Part shown: positions 29,769 through 37,857 of the stretch, piece by piece
Layout: each line of letters opens with the position of its first letter
How positions within the stretch are numbered: the first letter of the stretch is position 1
Source: a virus
Length of the DNA stretch: 52,373 bases
Virus record (IMG/VR): IMGVR_UViG_3300036846_000887
Coordinates: 1-52,373 of that record
Strand: one strand, 5' to 3'
Notes under the pieces: generated by a model
What the model saw: the letters and a program-made list of their open reading frames with translations, nothing else
The model's database searches: none
What the model was told of the DNA's origin: nothing
Translations under genes and position numbers: made by a program

Positions 29769-32700
29769 TCAGCTGTAGCCCGCCGACACCAGCCGGTTCA
29801 GCACCTGCTGCGCAACGACGACGGTGTCGTTGACCGGCGTGGTCACCTCGATCTTGGCCACGTTCAACTGCTTGGCCACGTACGTGCCGCCGGAGAACTG
29901 GGCCGGCAGTGCGCTCACGTTCTCCGGCAACGCCTTGCCCTGCGCCAGCGCGGACAGTGCCCGCACCGCCGGGTCCACCATCGACAGCGGCTGGTCCAGC
30001 GGCACCACCGCCTCCGGGCCCGCCTCGCCGAGCAGCCGCACCTGCGGACCGAGGAACAACCCGCCGGTCGCCGTGCCCGGGATGCCGACGGCATGCAGGA
30101 TGGACTTCGCGATCCCGGCGCCGGGCAGCCTGTTCAGCGCACCGAGAATCTGCCCCACCCAGTAGCTGACCGCCTGGTAGGCGTTGCCGAGCCAGCCGGT
30201 GATGGAGGACCAGATGCCCTCGAAGGCGCTGCTGACGCCGCTAACCACGCCACCGAACGCACCGCTGATGTCGCCGGCGATCCGCTGCGCACCGGACAGG
30301 GCGGCGCCCGCGGCGCTGGCCAGCGCACCGCCGACCGCACCGGGGATGCCGCCGAGCGCCCTAGCGACGTCACCGGGGATCCTGCCGACCCAGGTCAGGA
30401 TGTCGTTCCAGATCCGGTTGGCCCAGGTGTAGGCGGCGCCGGCGGCAGCGGCCAGTGCGTTGCCGACCGTGCCGGGCACCCCGGACATCGCCCGAGCAAC
30501 GTCACCGGGGATGCGGCTGACCCAGTTGAGGATGTCGTTCCAGATCCGGTTGGCCCAGGTGTAGGCAGTGCCCGCGGCGCTGATGAGCGGGCCGGCTACC
30601 GCGCCCGGCACGCCGGCCAGCGCGTGGGCGATCTTGCCGGGCAGCCCGCCGAACCAGCTCACGATCCCGTTCACCAGGTCGGGGATCAGCGAGTGGCCGA
30701 GCAGGAAGTCATACGCGGTGACGAACGGCCACTCGATCCAGTGCAGGATGTCCTTGCCCCAGCCCTCGATCACCTTCGCCAGGTAGTTCACGTCGAAGTA
30801 GTGGGCGAATCCCATGAACGCCTTGTCGACGTCGTCGAACGCCTTCTTCAACCCGCCGACCACCCCCGGGAAGGCCCGGATGATGCCGAACAGAACCCGG
30901 GCCGGGGTGGTGGCCACCTGGAGCGCGGTGGGCAGGATCTTCAGGCCGCCGTTGAGGATGGTGAAGAACGTCTGCAGGTTCTTGCGGGACTGCGGTGAGT
31001 CCAGGTAGTCGAACAGCGCGACGATGTCTTTCAGGATCGGGCCGAGGTCGTGGATGACCTGCTTGGCCTCACCGAACCACTTGGTCAGCGCCTCCCGGCC
31101 CTGCGGTGACTTCAGGTACTTGTCGAGGTTGGCCAGCGAGGAGTTGATCGAGTCCAGGAAACCGCCGCCGGTCTTGACCGCGGCGGGATTGAAGAACACA
31201 TCGCCGATGACCTTGCCCAGGTTGACGATGATGTCCCACAGCTTCTTCGCGTCCTGCCACGCGGTGGACAGGAAGTTGTGGATCGCGCTCTGCCCCTTGG
31301 CCGAGTCGGCCCAGTTGCTGAACTTGGTCGCGATGGTGTCGATCGCACCGGCCAGCCGCTGCCCGTACGGCAGCATCGCCTGGAACATCCGGCCGAAGCC
31401 GTCACCGAACTTCACCGCCGAATCGCCCAGGCTGACGATCATCGCGGGCAGGTCCTTGCCGAGCAGCTTGATGAAGTTCAGGAAGTCGGGGTCCTTGCTG
31501 GCCTTGGCGAACCCGTCGACCACCTTGCCGATCGCGTCGGCGATACCGGCGACCAGGCCGAGCAGCGGCCCGAACGCCGTCGAGAAGTCCTTGGCGTCCT
31601 GCTTGGCGTTGGCGAACAGGTGCTGCTGGGCGACGGTGCGGGCCTGGGTGACGAAGTTGGTGAGCGGTTTGGCCAGGGTGGCCAGGTCGGAGTTGACCGT
31701 CGCCTGCGCCTTGTGCTGCGCGGCGAGCGAGGTGTTTAGGTTGTCGACCGCGTTCTTGTAGGCGGTGGTGCCCGGCTTGGCCGCGGCGACCGCCTTCTGG
31801 TAGGTGGCGACCTGCTTGTTGATGGTGTTCAGGTTCGACTGCGCGGTCTTGGACGCCTGTGACTGTCCGGAGATCGCGAGGAACAGCACCCCGAAGCCGG
31901 CGGCGGCGGCGAGCAGCAGCGGCGCGATCCCGGCCAGCGCGCCGATCAGGCCGGTCGCGACCGCGCCGGTCAGTGCCACCAGCGCCCCGACCAGCCCCCA
32001 GACCAGTGACACCAGCGGGCCGACGAGAATTATCAGGCCCTCGATCAGGACCGAGACCCCGATGATGCCGCCGATGCCGGTGCCGCCCAGCTGCGCCAGT
32101 TTCGGCAGGATCCCGCTGACGGAGCTGGTCATGTTCGACGCCTCGTCGGAGGCATCGCCCATCTTCGACGCCAGGCCGGCGACGCCCTCGGCGGCCTTGG
32201 GTAGCAGGCCGGTCAGGCCGACCAGGTTGCCGATCGAGGAGCCGATGATGTTGAAGAAGTTGTTCCGGCTGCCGGCACCGAACGCCTTGCCGATCGAGGT
32301 GGCGAACTTGTCGATCCCGGTGGCCGCGTCCTTGCTCCACTTCACGACGCTGCCCAGCGTGCCGGTTCTGTTGTCCGAGTCCGCGCTCTTGTTGTCCTTG
32401 TCCAGCTTCGCCTTCAGCTCGTTGTAGGTGTTGTGCAGCGCGTGCAGCGCCTTCTCGGCGTTGTTGGCGCCCATCGTCCACTCGGGCAGCTGCGGCCCGA
32501 TGAACTCCTTGTTCAGCGCGTCCAGCGCCCTGGCCGCGCTGGAGACCCCCTCGGCCCACTTCGGCAGGTCCGGGCCGTGCATGAACGAGTTCATCTTCTC
32601 CAGCTCGGCGGCCATCTTCTCCATCTCGGCCCGGGCCGCCTTCTCCGCGTTCAGCAGCGGGCCGCGCAGGTCGGCGGTGAACTGCCGGGTGCCGTCGTCA

Positions 32701-33101
32701 AGCTGGGTGAAGCTGAGCGCGCCGCGCTTGGCCATCTCGTCCAGGTTGGTTTCCAGGTTGCGGGCCAGCGCGTCGATGAACTCCGGTGACTCACCGGTCA
32801 TCTGCTTGTTCAGCCGGTCCCGCAGCGCGCTGCCGAGGTCGTCGCCGAGCAGCGAGCCGGCCGCGCTGATCTTGCCCTTGTCCCGTTCGACGGCGTTGAC
32901 GATGGCCTCGCCGAGATTGGCGTTCTTCTCCAGCTCATCCTTGAAGCCCTTGTTGTACCGGGTGGCGCCCTGCTGGCCCGCCTTCTCCATCGCCTCGGCC
33001 TCGGCCGCGAGCTGCGCCTCGATGTCCTTCTTGCTGCTGGCGAAGTTGGTGCGGATCTCGACGTACGCCTCGCCCACCCGGGGGCCGCGCGGAAGGGTCA
33101 T
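29769..33101 (-). CDS. Tape measure protein
   Basis: 1110 residues; ATG 33101. The N-terminus (VGEAYVEIRTNFASSKKDIE) and a long helical region are typical. A hydrophobic section (VSVLIEGLIILVGPLVSLVW onward) gives transmembrane-grade helices in the middle. Residues ~830-960 hold two clear 44-residue tandem repeats around AYTWANRIWNDIL and a degenerate third. The end has GLFLGPQVRLLGEAGPEAVV, a common actinophage motif. It sets tail length; at the usual ~0.15 nm per residue the tail would be near 165 nm. Confidence 0.95.
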   Translation of the reverse strand: MTLPRGPRVGEAYVEIRTNFASSKKDIEAQLAAEAEAMEKAGQQGATRYNKGFKDELEKNANLGEAIVNAVERDKGKISAAGSLLGDDLGSALRDRLNKQMTGESPEFIDALARNLETNLDEMAKRGALSFTQLDDGTRQFTADLRGPLLNAEKAARAEMEKMAAELEKMNSFMHGPDLPKWAEGVSSAARALDALNKEFIGPQLPEWTMGANNAEKALHALHNTYNELKAKLDKDNKSADSDNRTGTLGSVVKWSKDAATGIDKFATSIGKAFGAGSRNNFFNIIGSSIGNLVGLTGLLPKAAEGVAGLASKMGDASDEASNMTSSVSGILPKLAQLGGTGIGGIIGVSVLIEGLIILVGPLVSLVWGLVGALVALTGAVATGLIGALAGIAPLLLAAAAGFGVLFLAISGQSQASKTAQSNLNTINKQVATYQKAVAAAKPGTTAYKNAVDNLNTSLAAQHKAQATVNSDLATLAKPLTNFVTQARTVAQQHLFANAKQDAKDFSTAFGPLLGLVAGIADAIGKVVDGFAKASKDPDFLNFIKLLGKDLPAMIVSLGDSAVKFGDGFGRMFQAMLPYGQRLAGAIDTIATKFSNWADSAKGQSAIHNFLSTAWQDAKKLWDIIVNLGKVIGDVFFNPAAVKTGGGFLDSINSSLANLDKYLKSPQGREALTKWFGEAKQVIHDLGPILKDIVALFDYLDSPQSRKNLQTFFTILNGGLKILPTALQVATTPARVLFGIIRAFPGVVGGLKKAFDDVDKAFMGFAHYFDVNYLAKVIEGWGKDILHWIEWPFVTAYDFLLGHSLIPDLVNGIVSWFGGLPGKIAHALAGVPGAVAGPLISAAGTAYTWANRIWNDILNWVSRIPGDVARAMSGVPGTVGNALAAAAGAAYTWANRIWNDILTWVGRIPGDVARALGGIPGAVGGALASAAGAALSGAQRIAGDISGAFGGVVSGVSSAFEGIWSSITGWLGNAYQAVSYWVGQILGALNRLPGAGIAKSILHAVGIPGTATGGLFLGPQVRLLGEAGPEAVVPLDQPLSMVDPAVRALSALAQGKALPENVSALPAQFSGGTYVAKQLNVAKIEVTTPVNDTVVVAQQVLNRLVSAGYS
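30369..30632 (-). repeat. 132-bp tandem repeats in tape measure gene
   Basis: Units starting at about 30369 and 30501 share long identical stretches (both contain GGATGTCGTTCCAGATCCGG) and encode the 44-residue repeat around YTWANRIWNDIL. A third unit is degenerate. Unequal exchange here would change tail length in fixed steps. Confidence 0.7.
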
Positions 33102-33112
33102 GTCCTCACCTG

Positions 33113-33126
33113 CCTAGTGGACTAAG
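33113..33126 (-). promoter_or_regulatory. Dispersed operator 21
   Basis: Sense CTTAGTCCACTAGG. Supplies the TAG of the frameshifted chaperone and precedes the tape measure gene. Confidence 0.9.
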
Positions 33127-33720
33127 CGCCGACTCGGGCGCCGGGCGGCGCGGAGCTGAACGCGGCCATGAACGACTCGCCCTCCTGCTCCTCGGTGAAG
33201 TGCTCAGGGTTGCCCTCCTCGTCGACGAGCAGCGCGTCGAAACGCTCCCGGTCCTCCACTCGTTTCACCATCCAGGCGTAGATCAGGTTGCAGAACCGAT
33301 CGACCCGGAGACCGAACGGATCGACTCCGACCGCCGCGCACTCGCCGTCGATTTCCGCCCACCGTTCGCGTGCGAGGGCGAGGAGTCGGATGGCGGTGTG
33401 AAAGGGCGGCCGGTCCATTCCTCCATCAGGTAGCTGAGGATCTCGGTGACCTGGGCCAGCTCGAACGGGTCGTCGCGGGCCAGCAGCCGCCGTTGCAGCA
33501 CGGCGGCGGACTCGGGGTCCAGCATCCCGAAGAAGTAGTCGATGGTGCCGGCGACCCGTTCGGTGATGGTGGTGTACTCGGCGAACGCCGACATAATCAT
33601 CACCGTCTGGCCGGGGGTGGGTTCCAGCGACCGGTACACCTCGCCGTCGAGGGAGAACTCGATGAACCTCTCGGACTCTTCATCCGTGGCGGCTCGGGCC
33701 GCGGTGGCGAACTCCTTCAT
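33122..33720 (-). CDS. Tail assembly chaperone, -1 frameshift product (G-T type)
   Basis: The downstream frame (33122-33418) has no independent ribosome site and is entered by -1 frameshifting from the upstream chaperone at slippery CCCTTTC (33406 to 33400 on the minus strand, zero frame C CCT TTC). The product would be about 199 residues: 107 from the first frame then HTAIRLLALARERWAEIDGE onward. This G/GT arrangement directly upstream of the tape measure is conserved in siphophages. The stop is inside operator 33113-33126. Confidence 0.85.
33283..33720 (-). CDS. Tail assembly chaperone (unshifted)
   Basis: 145 residues, ATG 33720 (AACGGAGCGGGTA upstream). The N-terminus is helical with RFIEFSLDGEVYRSLEPTPG, typical of actinophage chaperone G. 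Residues after ~107 (SDSSPSHANGGRKSTASARR) are low-complexity and come from the frame not used by the fusion. It binds the tape measure protein and helps tail tube assembly. Confidence 0.88.
   Translation of the reverse strand: MKEFATAARAATDEESERFIEFSLDGEVYRSLEPTPGQTVMIMSAFAEYTTITERVAGTIDYFFGMLDPESAAVLQRRLLARDDPFELAQVTEILSYLMEEWTGRPFTPPSDSSPSHANGGRKSTASARRSESIRSVSGSIGSAT
33400..33406 (-). other. -1 ribosomal frameshift slippery site
   Basis: Minus-strand CCCTTTC read in zero frame as C CCT TTC, a canonical X XXY YYZ heptamer. It joins the chaperone frame 33720-33283 to the frame ending at 33122. Confidence 0.85.
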
Positions 33721-33771
33721 TACCCGCTCCGTTTCTTTCCCAGGTCTGGGTCAGAAAGGACGCTACCGCAG

Positions 33772-34170
33772 CTAGTGCAGCGAATCCATCTCCCGCACCA
33801 GGGCGCGCTCCATCCACGGGTTGCCGTGCTGACCGGCGACCGAGCGCCGGCTGGTGTACCGCAGGTAGTGCGAGTGCGGGTGCGGGCGCACCACGAGGTA
33901 CTTCCCGTGCGGCCAGATTTCCTCGGGGGTGCCTTCGTGCACATAGGCCGCGTAGGCGGCGTGGTTCTTCACGTAGCCGGCGGTGCCGAAGTGGTTGGTG
34001 CCGACCGAGAAGTCGTGCGAGAAAGCCAGGAACGAGGTCCGCCTCGGGCATTCCCGCATCGAGCGGTCCATCACCCGGATCGCCAGGTCGCGGGTCCAGC
34101 GGTGCACGCTGCCGCCCGGCTCGAACAGCTCCTGGATCCGCGAGTCGTACACCTGCACCCGGATCGTCAC
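33772..34170 (-). CDS. Tail completion/neck protein (HK97 gp10-like)
   Basis: 132 residues from GTG 34170, overlapping the upstream stop (GTGA). LFEPGGSVHRWTRDLAIRVM, then YAAYVHEGTPEEIWPHGKYL and a final GNPWMERALVREMDSLH, match the gp10-like neck family, whose 'Y-x-x-Y-V-H-x-G' core is diagnostic. It joins the head to the tail tube. Confidence 0.8.
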   Translation of the reverse strand: MTIRVQVYDSRIQELFEPGGSVHRWTRDLAIRVMDRSMRECPRRTSFLAFSHDFSVGTNHFGTAGYVKNHAAYAAYVHEGTPEEIWPHGKYLVVRPHPHSHYLRYTSRRSVAGQHGNPWMERALVREMDSLH

Positions 34171-34676
34171 AGCACCCACCCGGTGCACAGCGCCGAGCCG
34201 CCGACGACGGCACCCGCGCCGTTGACCGGCAGGTAGTCGCCGAGCAGCGCGAGGTCGTCGAAGCAGCACACCGACGCCAGCCGGATCGCCTGCATGTCCA
34301 GCATCTGCAGCTGCGCCGCGGCCAGCATGTCATCCACCGACATCGCCCGGCCGCGCGAGTCCGGCACCGGCCCGCACCGGGCGATGCCCACCTCGACCTC
34401 CATCGCGAACATCGGCCCGCACGCCCGCGGCACGATGTTGGGCACCCCGAGCGCGCTGGCGTCGTAGGCGCGGTTCAGCCGCACCCAGCCCTGCCCGCAC
34501 TTGCCACCGTTGCCGGTGCACAGCTCCAGGTCCAGCACCACCGCGTCGCCCGGCACCACCCCGCACCGGCACAGCGACGGCAGCCCCAGGTCGTCCACCT
34601 GCTGGCACAGGCACGCCGCCAGGTCCACCAGCCGGTCGAACACCAGGGTGCTGCCCAGCGGCGTCGTCGTCGTCAC
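34167..34676 (-). CDS. Head-tail connector (stopper-type), 169 aa
   Basis: GTG 34676 overlaps the adaptor stop (GTGA). Cys-rich (LAACLCQQVDDLGLPSLCRC); the remainder (GWVRLNRAYDASALGVPN, SVDDMLAAAQLQMLDMQAIR) is like actinophage head-tail connector proteins lying between adaptor and gp10-like genes. Exact connector type is inferred from order. Confidence 0.7.
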   Translation of the reverse strand: MTTTTPLGSTLVFDRLVDLAACLCQQVDDLGLPSLCRCGVVPGDAVVLDLELCTGNGGKCGQGWVRLNRAYDASALGVPNIVPRACGPMFAMEVEVGIARCGPVPDSRGRAMSVDDMLAAAQLQMLDMQAIRLASVCCFDDLALLGDYLPVNGAGAVVGGSALCTGWVL

Positions 34677-35479
34677 AGGGTCTGCACCCGCGGCAGCTGC
34701 CGGCCCGGCCACCACACCTGCGGCGCCTGCTTCAGCCCGTTCGGGTTCCACAGCATGATCCAGGCGTCGACGTCGGCGATGCCAGTGACGCCGCCCGGGA
34801 ACGCGCCGGGCGCGATGGTGTAGCTGACGCCCTGCCGGACCAGCGCGGTCACCCCGACCGGCAACCGGCAGGTGTCGCCGACGCAGGCGGCGGCGTACTC
34901 GGCGGCCAGTGTCCCGGCGGCCGCGGCGGCGAGGCCGTCCGGCGGGTAGCCGTTGAGGTAGGTGACCGCGAAGGTGTCGACCTCGGTGACCGCGGCGGTC
35001 ATGTCCTGGCAGCGCGGCCAGCCGTCGCCGGTGCCGAGGTAGACCAGCTTGTTGCCGTTGTCCACCCGGTAGGAGCCGGCGTCGAGCACCACGCCGTCCA
35101 GACTGACCTCGTCGACCCGGCCGACCGGCGGCGGCAGCTCCACCTCGATCACGGTGTCGCAGCTGCAGTCGGCGTAGCCGCAGCCGCAGCCGCAGTTGAT
35201 CCAGTTGCCCATCGTGTCGATCGAGGGCCAGAAGCTGGCGCCGTACCAGGCGTACCAGGCGTACCAGCCCGGGTAGGGCAGGCAGCCGTCGGCGCAGCCT
35301 TTTCGGCACGGGCGGACCGTTACCGGGCAGCCCCCCACCCGGTAACCCGACAAGCGGCGCAGCGTCGTTACTGCCAGCGCCTCCGCCCGTGCCTGCACTG
35401 TGGGGTCGAGGTCGGCGTAGTTCGGGTAGCAGCTGGTGTCAACCGGCCAGCACAGGTCGGGCAACGCGGGTGTGGTCAT
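34673..35479 (-). CDS. Head-to-tail adaptor, Cys-rich (268 aa)
   Basis: ATG 35479 has GGAGGGAGGCGACGCACG upstream. The N-terminus (LDPTVQARAEALAVTTLRRL) is the helical gp6-like adaptor core. The middle (NCGCGCGYADCSCD) and other positions add about a dozen cysteines, unusual for this family. A short WYAWYAWYG repeat comes from a 12-base DNA repeat. It binds the portal and connects to the stopper. Confidence 0.78.
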   Translation of the reverse strand: MTTPALPDLCWPVDTSCYPNYADLDPTVQARAEALAVTTLRRLSGYRVGGCPVTVRPCRKGCADGCLPYPGWYAWYAWYGASFWPSIDTMGNWINCGCGCGYADCSCDTVIEVELPPPVGRVDEVSLDGVVLDAGSYRVDNGNKLVYLGTGDGWPRCQDMTAAVTEVDTFAVTYLNGYPPDGLAAAAAGTLAAEYAAACVGDTCRLPVGVTALVRQGVSYTIAPGAFPGGVTGIADVDAWIMLWNPNGLKQAPQVWWPGRQLPRVQTL

Positions 35480-35509
35480 CGTGCGTCGCCTCCCTCGACC
35501 CTGACTTAC

Positions 35510-36403
35510 TTACGGTGCCATCCCGGCAGCCCAGGCGGTACCGGTCCAGTGCGCGTCGGAACCGTCGCCGAGCACCACGTACTGGCCGGTGGTCCACGCG
35601 GTGGTCGGGCTGGCGGTGAGGCTGGTCGCGTCGGCCAGGGTCTGCGGGCCGTAGCTGTTCGCCGGCGTGTAGCTGCCGGGAGTGCCCGCGGTCGCACCGG
35701 TCGCGGCGGTCCCGAGCGGACCAGCACCACAGGTCGGGGTCGGCGGCGGCACGTCGGTCAGCTGCAGGTTCAGGTGGTCGTCCGGGTCCAGCGGGTCCAG
35801 CAGCGGCCCCGCGCCGGAGGCGCCGGTGACCACGTCATACGGCCCGGCCCCCCAGCCATTGCCGTCCTTGGTGGTGGCGCCGGTGATGGTGGTGGACAGC
35901 GCCGCGTTCTCGATCGTGAAGTCGCCGAAATAGCCGCCCTGCACGAACGGCAGCAGGGTGTAGCCGTACTGCTTGCCGCCGCCGCCGGTGGAGCACACCG
36001 CGCCGGGCACGTCGGACCACATCTCAATGGCGTAGCCGTAGCCGTCCTGCGCGACCTGGGAGTTCATCCGGAAGCCGACCGGGTTGCCGTTGTTGTCGGC
36101 GACCACCTTCTGGTTGGTGGTCAGGTTCACCATCGTCGGGTCCACCTCGCACAGCGTGATGACCACGTTGTAGCCGAGGAACTTCACCGCCGGTACGTCG
36201 TGCACGCACCGGTCGCCGTTGGCATTGGTGACGTCGATGGCGGTGCCGGTGTCGGTCTGTGCGGTCAGCGCCACCGAGATGAACCCCTTGGTGGTGACCT
36301 GCGACTCCGCGCCCGGCGCCGGCAGGCCGCAGGCGTCGAGTCGGGTGATCCGCATGACCTTGCCCCGGATCAGGGAGAAGCACTGGGCGACGGGTGCGGT
36401 CAT
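35510..36403 (-). CDS. Major tail protein
   Basis: 297 residues; ATG 36403. GKVMRITRLDACGLPAPG followed by VTTKGFISVALTAQ, ITLCEVDPTMVNLTTNQKVV and NNGNPVGFRMNSQVAQDGYG is the actinophage major tail protein pattern (tube subunit). The C-terminal ~50 residues (GTPGSYTPANSYGPQ to WTGTAWAAGMAP) look like an added surface domain. No other tube candidate exists before the chaperones. It lies upstream of the connector genes rather than after them, a less common order. Confidence 0.8.
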   Translation of the reverse strand: MTAPVAQCFSLIRGKVMRITRLDACGLPAPGAESQVTTKGFISVALTAQTDTGTAIDVTNANGDRCVHDVPAVKFLGYNVVITLCEVDPTMVNLTTNQKVVADNNGNPVGFRMNSQVAQDGYGYAIEMWSDVPGAVCSTGGGGKQYGYTLLPFVQGGYFGDFTIENAALSTTITGATTKDGNGWGAGPYDVVTGASGAGPLLDPLDPDDHLNLQLTDVPPPTPTCGAGPLGTAATGATAGTPGSYTPANSYGPQTLADATSLTASPTTAWTTGQYVVLGDGSDAHWTGTAWAAGMAP

Positions 36404-36406
36404 GGC

Positions 36407-36643
36407 TCAGCCCTCCGGCTTGTCCTGCTGCTTGTCCTGGGGCTTGTCCTCTGCTGCGTCGCCGCGTACCGGCGGCTTCTGACCCTTGGGCCAGTCCGCC
36501 TTCTTGTACACGTCCTTGGGCACCACGAACCCGTCGTCGGAGGTGCGGACCACGCCGGGGTCCAGCCCCAGCTTCTCCGCCGCCTCCAGCAGGATCGTCG
36601 CGATCTCCGAGGTCTTGCCCTCGACTTCGACGTCGTCGGCCAT
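36407..36643 (-). CDS. Small protein with charged C-terminal tail (78 aa)
   Basis: ATG 36643 overlaps the upstream TGA (TGATG). EIATILLEAAEKLGLDPGVV is a helical core; the last ~20 residues are lysine/aspartate-rich (AAEDKPQDKQQDKPEG). It lies between the second head protein and major tail protein and may be a small structural or assembly protein. No family assigned. Confidence 0.65.
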   Translation of the reverse strand: MADDVEVEGKTSEIATILLEAAEKLGLDPGVVRTSDDGFVVPKDVYKKADWPKGQKPPVRGDAAEDKPQDKQQDKPEG

Positions 36644-37785
36644 CAGGTCACCTTCACTCTCACCGCGCTGATGTAGCAGTCGAATGCTGCCTGGTAGAAC
36701 CGTTCGAGGAGCACGTACTGGTCGTTGGTGGACCGGTCGATCGACTCGACCTGCTGCAGCGGGCCGCGCTCCACGACCACCTCGCCGGTGGCGTACATCC
36801 ACATCTCGCCGGCCGCCGGCGCGCTGCCGGTCGGCCCCTTGTTGGCGGCGATGTAGCCACCGCCGGAGGCAACCTTCGCGCCCTGCCAGGAGTAGAACTT
36901 GCCGGCTATCGCCTGCATGGCGAAGCGGGCGAACAGCAGGGTGGTGATGCTGCGCGGCGAGTGGATGGTGGGGATGCCCGCGTAGTGCACCGCGGCATCG
37001 CCCTCCAGGATGCCGAGCCCCACCTCGGGCTCCACCGCGCCGCCGGTCGGCGTCAGGTCGGGGCAGCTGGAGGTGGCGAAGCTCTGCGCCATCAGCGCCG
37101 CCTCGACGCCGATGGTCTCCTTCGCCTCATAGGCCGCGGTGATGTCCGGGCGAGCCTGCTCGAAGGAGAAGCCGGGCGCCTTGCAGGTGACCCCGCCGTA
37201 CACGCCGAACAGGATGCCGTTCTGGTACACCGGCGCCGAGAAGGTCTTCTGCACCGACACGGTCGCCGAGTTGGCGGTCGGCGGCTTCTTGGTGCCGGGT
37301 GCGACCCCGCCGTTGTCGACGTAGTTGGTGCCCGCGGTGGTGGCCAGGAATGTCTCCGAACCGGCCGCGCCGCCGATCGCGGTGCGGTAGACGTTGTAGC
37401 TGGTCGCGCCGGAGATCGCGGCCCAGGTCGGGGTCAGGGTCAGGTTGGTGGTGGCGGTGGTGCCGGTCACCTCGTTGGAGGCGACCGTCTCGCCGCGGCC
37501 GTTGACCGCGGTGACCACGTAGCGGTACGCCCCGGCGGGCAGCGTGCCGCCAGCCGAGGCCGCAGCCCCGGACACCACCGGGGCTGCCAGCTGCACCGGC
37601 GGGCAGGGCATCTGCGCGTTGGTGCCCAGCGACAGGCAGTTGAAGGTCTGGAACACGCCGGTCGCGTCCGGCGGCATGAAGTCGTGCGGGCCGCGGTCGG
37701 TGACCGACGCGGCGTCGAGCAGGGTGCCCGACGGTCGGACCGCCGTCGGTGCGGCGGGGTAGCGGATCTGCAGGATCGTCGTCAC
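36643..37785 (-). CDS. Second head protein with Ig/Fn3-like insertion
   Basis: 380 residues from GTG 37785 (GGAAGGTGACCG upstream). Residues ~66-165 (GAYRYVVTAVNGRGETVASN and ISGATSYNVYRTA) are an Fn3-like module inserted in an otherwise capsid-like protein (SFEQARPDITAAYEAKETIG, ITTLLFARFAMQAIAGKFYS, MYATGEVVVERGP). Position immediately after the major capsid gene and the C-terminal pattern suggest a vertex-, decoration- or second HK97-like capsid protein. This is inference from layout. Confidence 0.6.
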   Translation of the reverse strand: MTTILQIRYPAAPTAVRPSGTLLDAASVTDRGPHDFMPPDATGVFQTFNCLSLGTNAQMPCPPVQLAAPVVSGAAASAGGTLPAGAYRYVVTAVNGRGETVASNEVTGTTATTNLTLTPTWAAISGATSYNVYRTAIGGAAGSETFLATTAGTNYVDNGGVAPGTKKPPTANSATVSVQKTFSAPVYQNGILFGVYGGVTCKAPGFSFEQARPDITAAYEAKETIGVEAALMAQSFATSSCPDLTPTGGAVEPEVGLGILEGDAAVHYAGIPTIHSPRSITTLLFARFAMQAIAGKFYSWQGAKVASGGGYIAANKGPTGSAPAAGEMWMYATGEVVVERGPLQQVESIDRSTNDQYVLLERFYQAAFDCYISAVRVKVT

Positions 37786-37814
37786 CGGTCACCTTCCTCT
37801 CTGACGGACCGGCT

Positions 37815-37848
37815 GGCCCGGCCGCTTAGTGGACTAAGCAACCGGGCC
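37815..37848 (-). terminator. Hairpin with operator in the stem
   Basis: GGCCCGG (37815-37821) and CCGGGCC (37842-37848) flank operator 22; both elements fold into one interrupted stem. It lies between the major capsid and second head protein genes, where a partial terminator or RNA-processing site could set expression ratios. Confidence 0.5.
37825..37838 (-). promoter_or_regulatory. Dispersed operator 22 within a hairpin
   Basis: Sense CTTAGTCCACTAAG flanked by GGCCCGG/CCGGGCC arms (37815-37848), after the major capsid gene. Confidence 0.9.
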
Positions 37849-37857
37849 GGAATCTCA

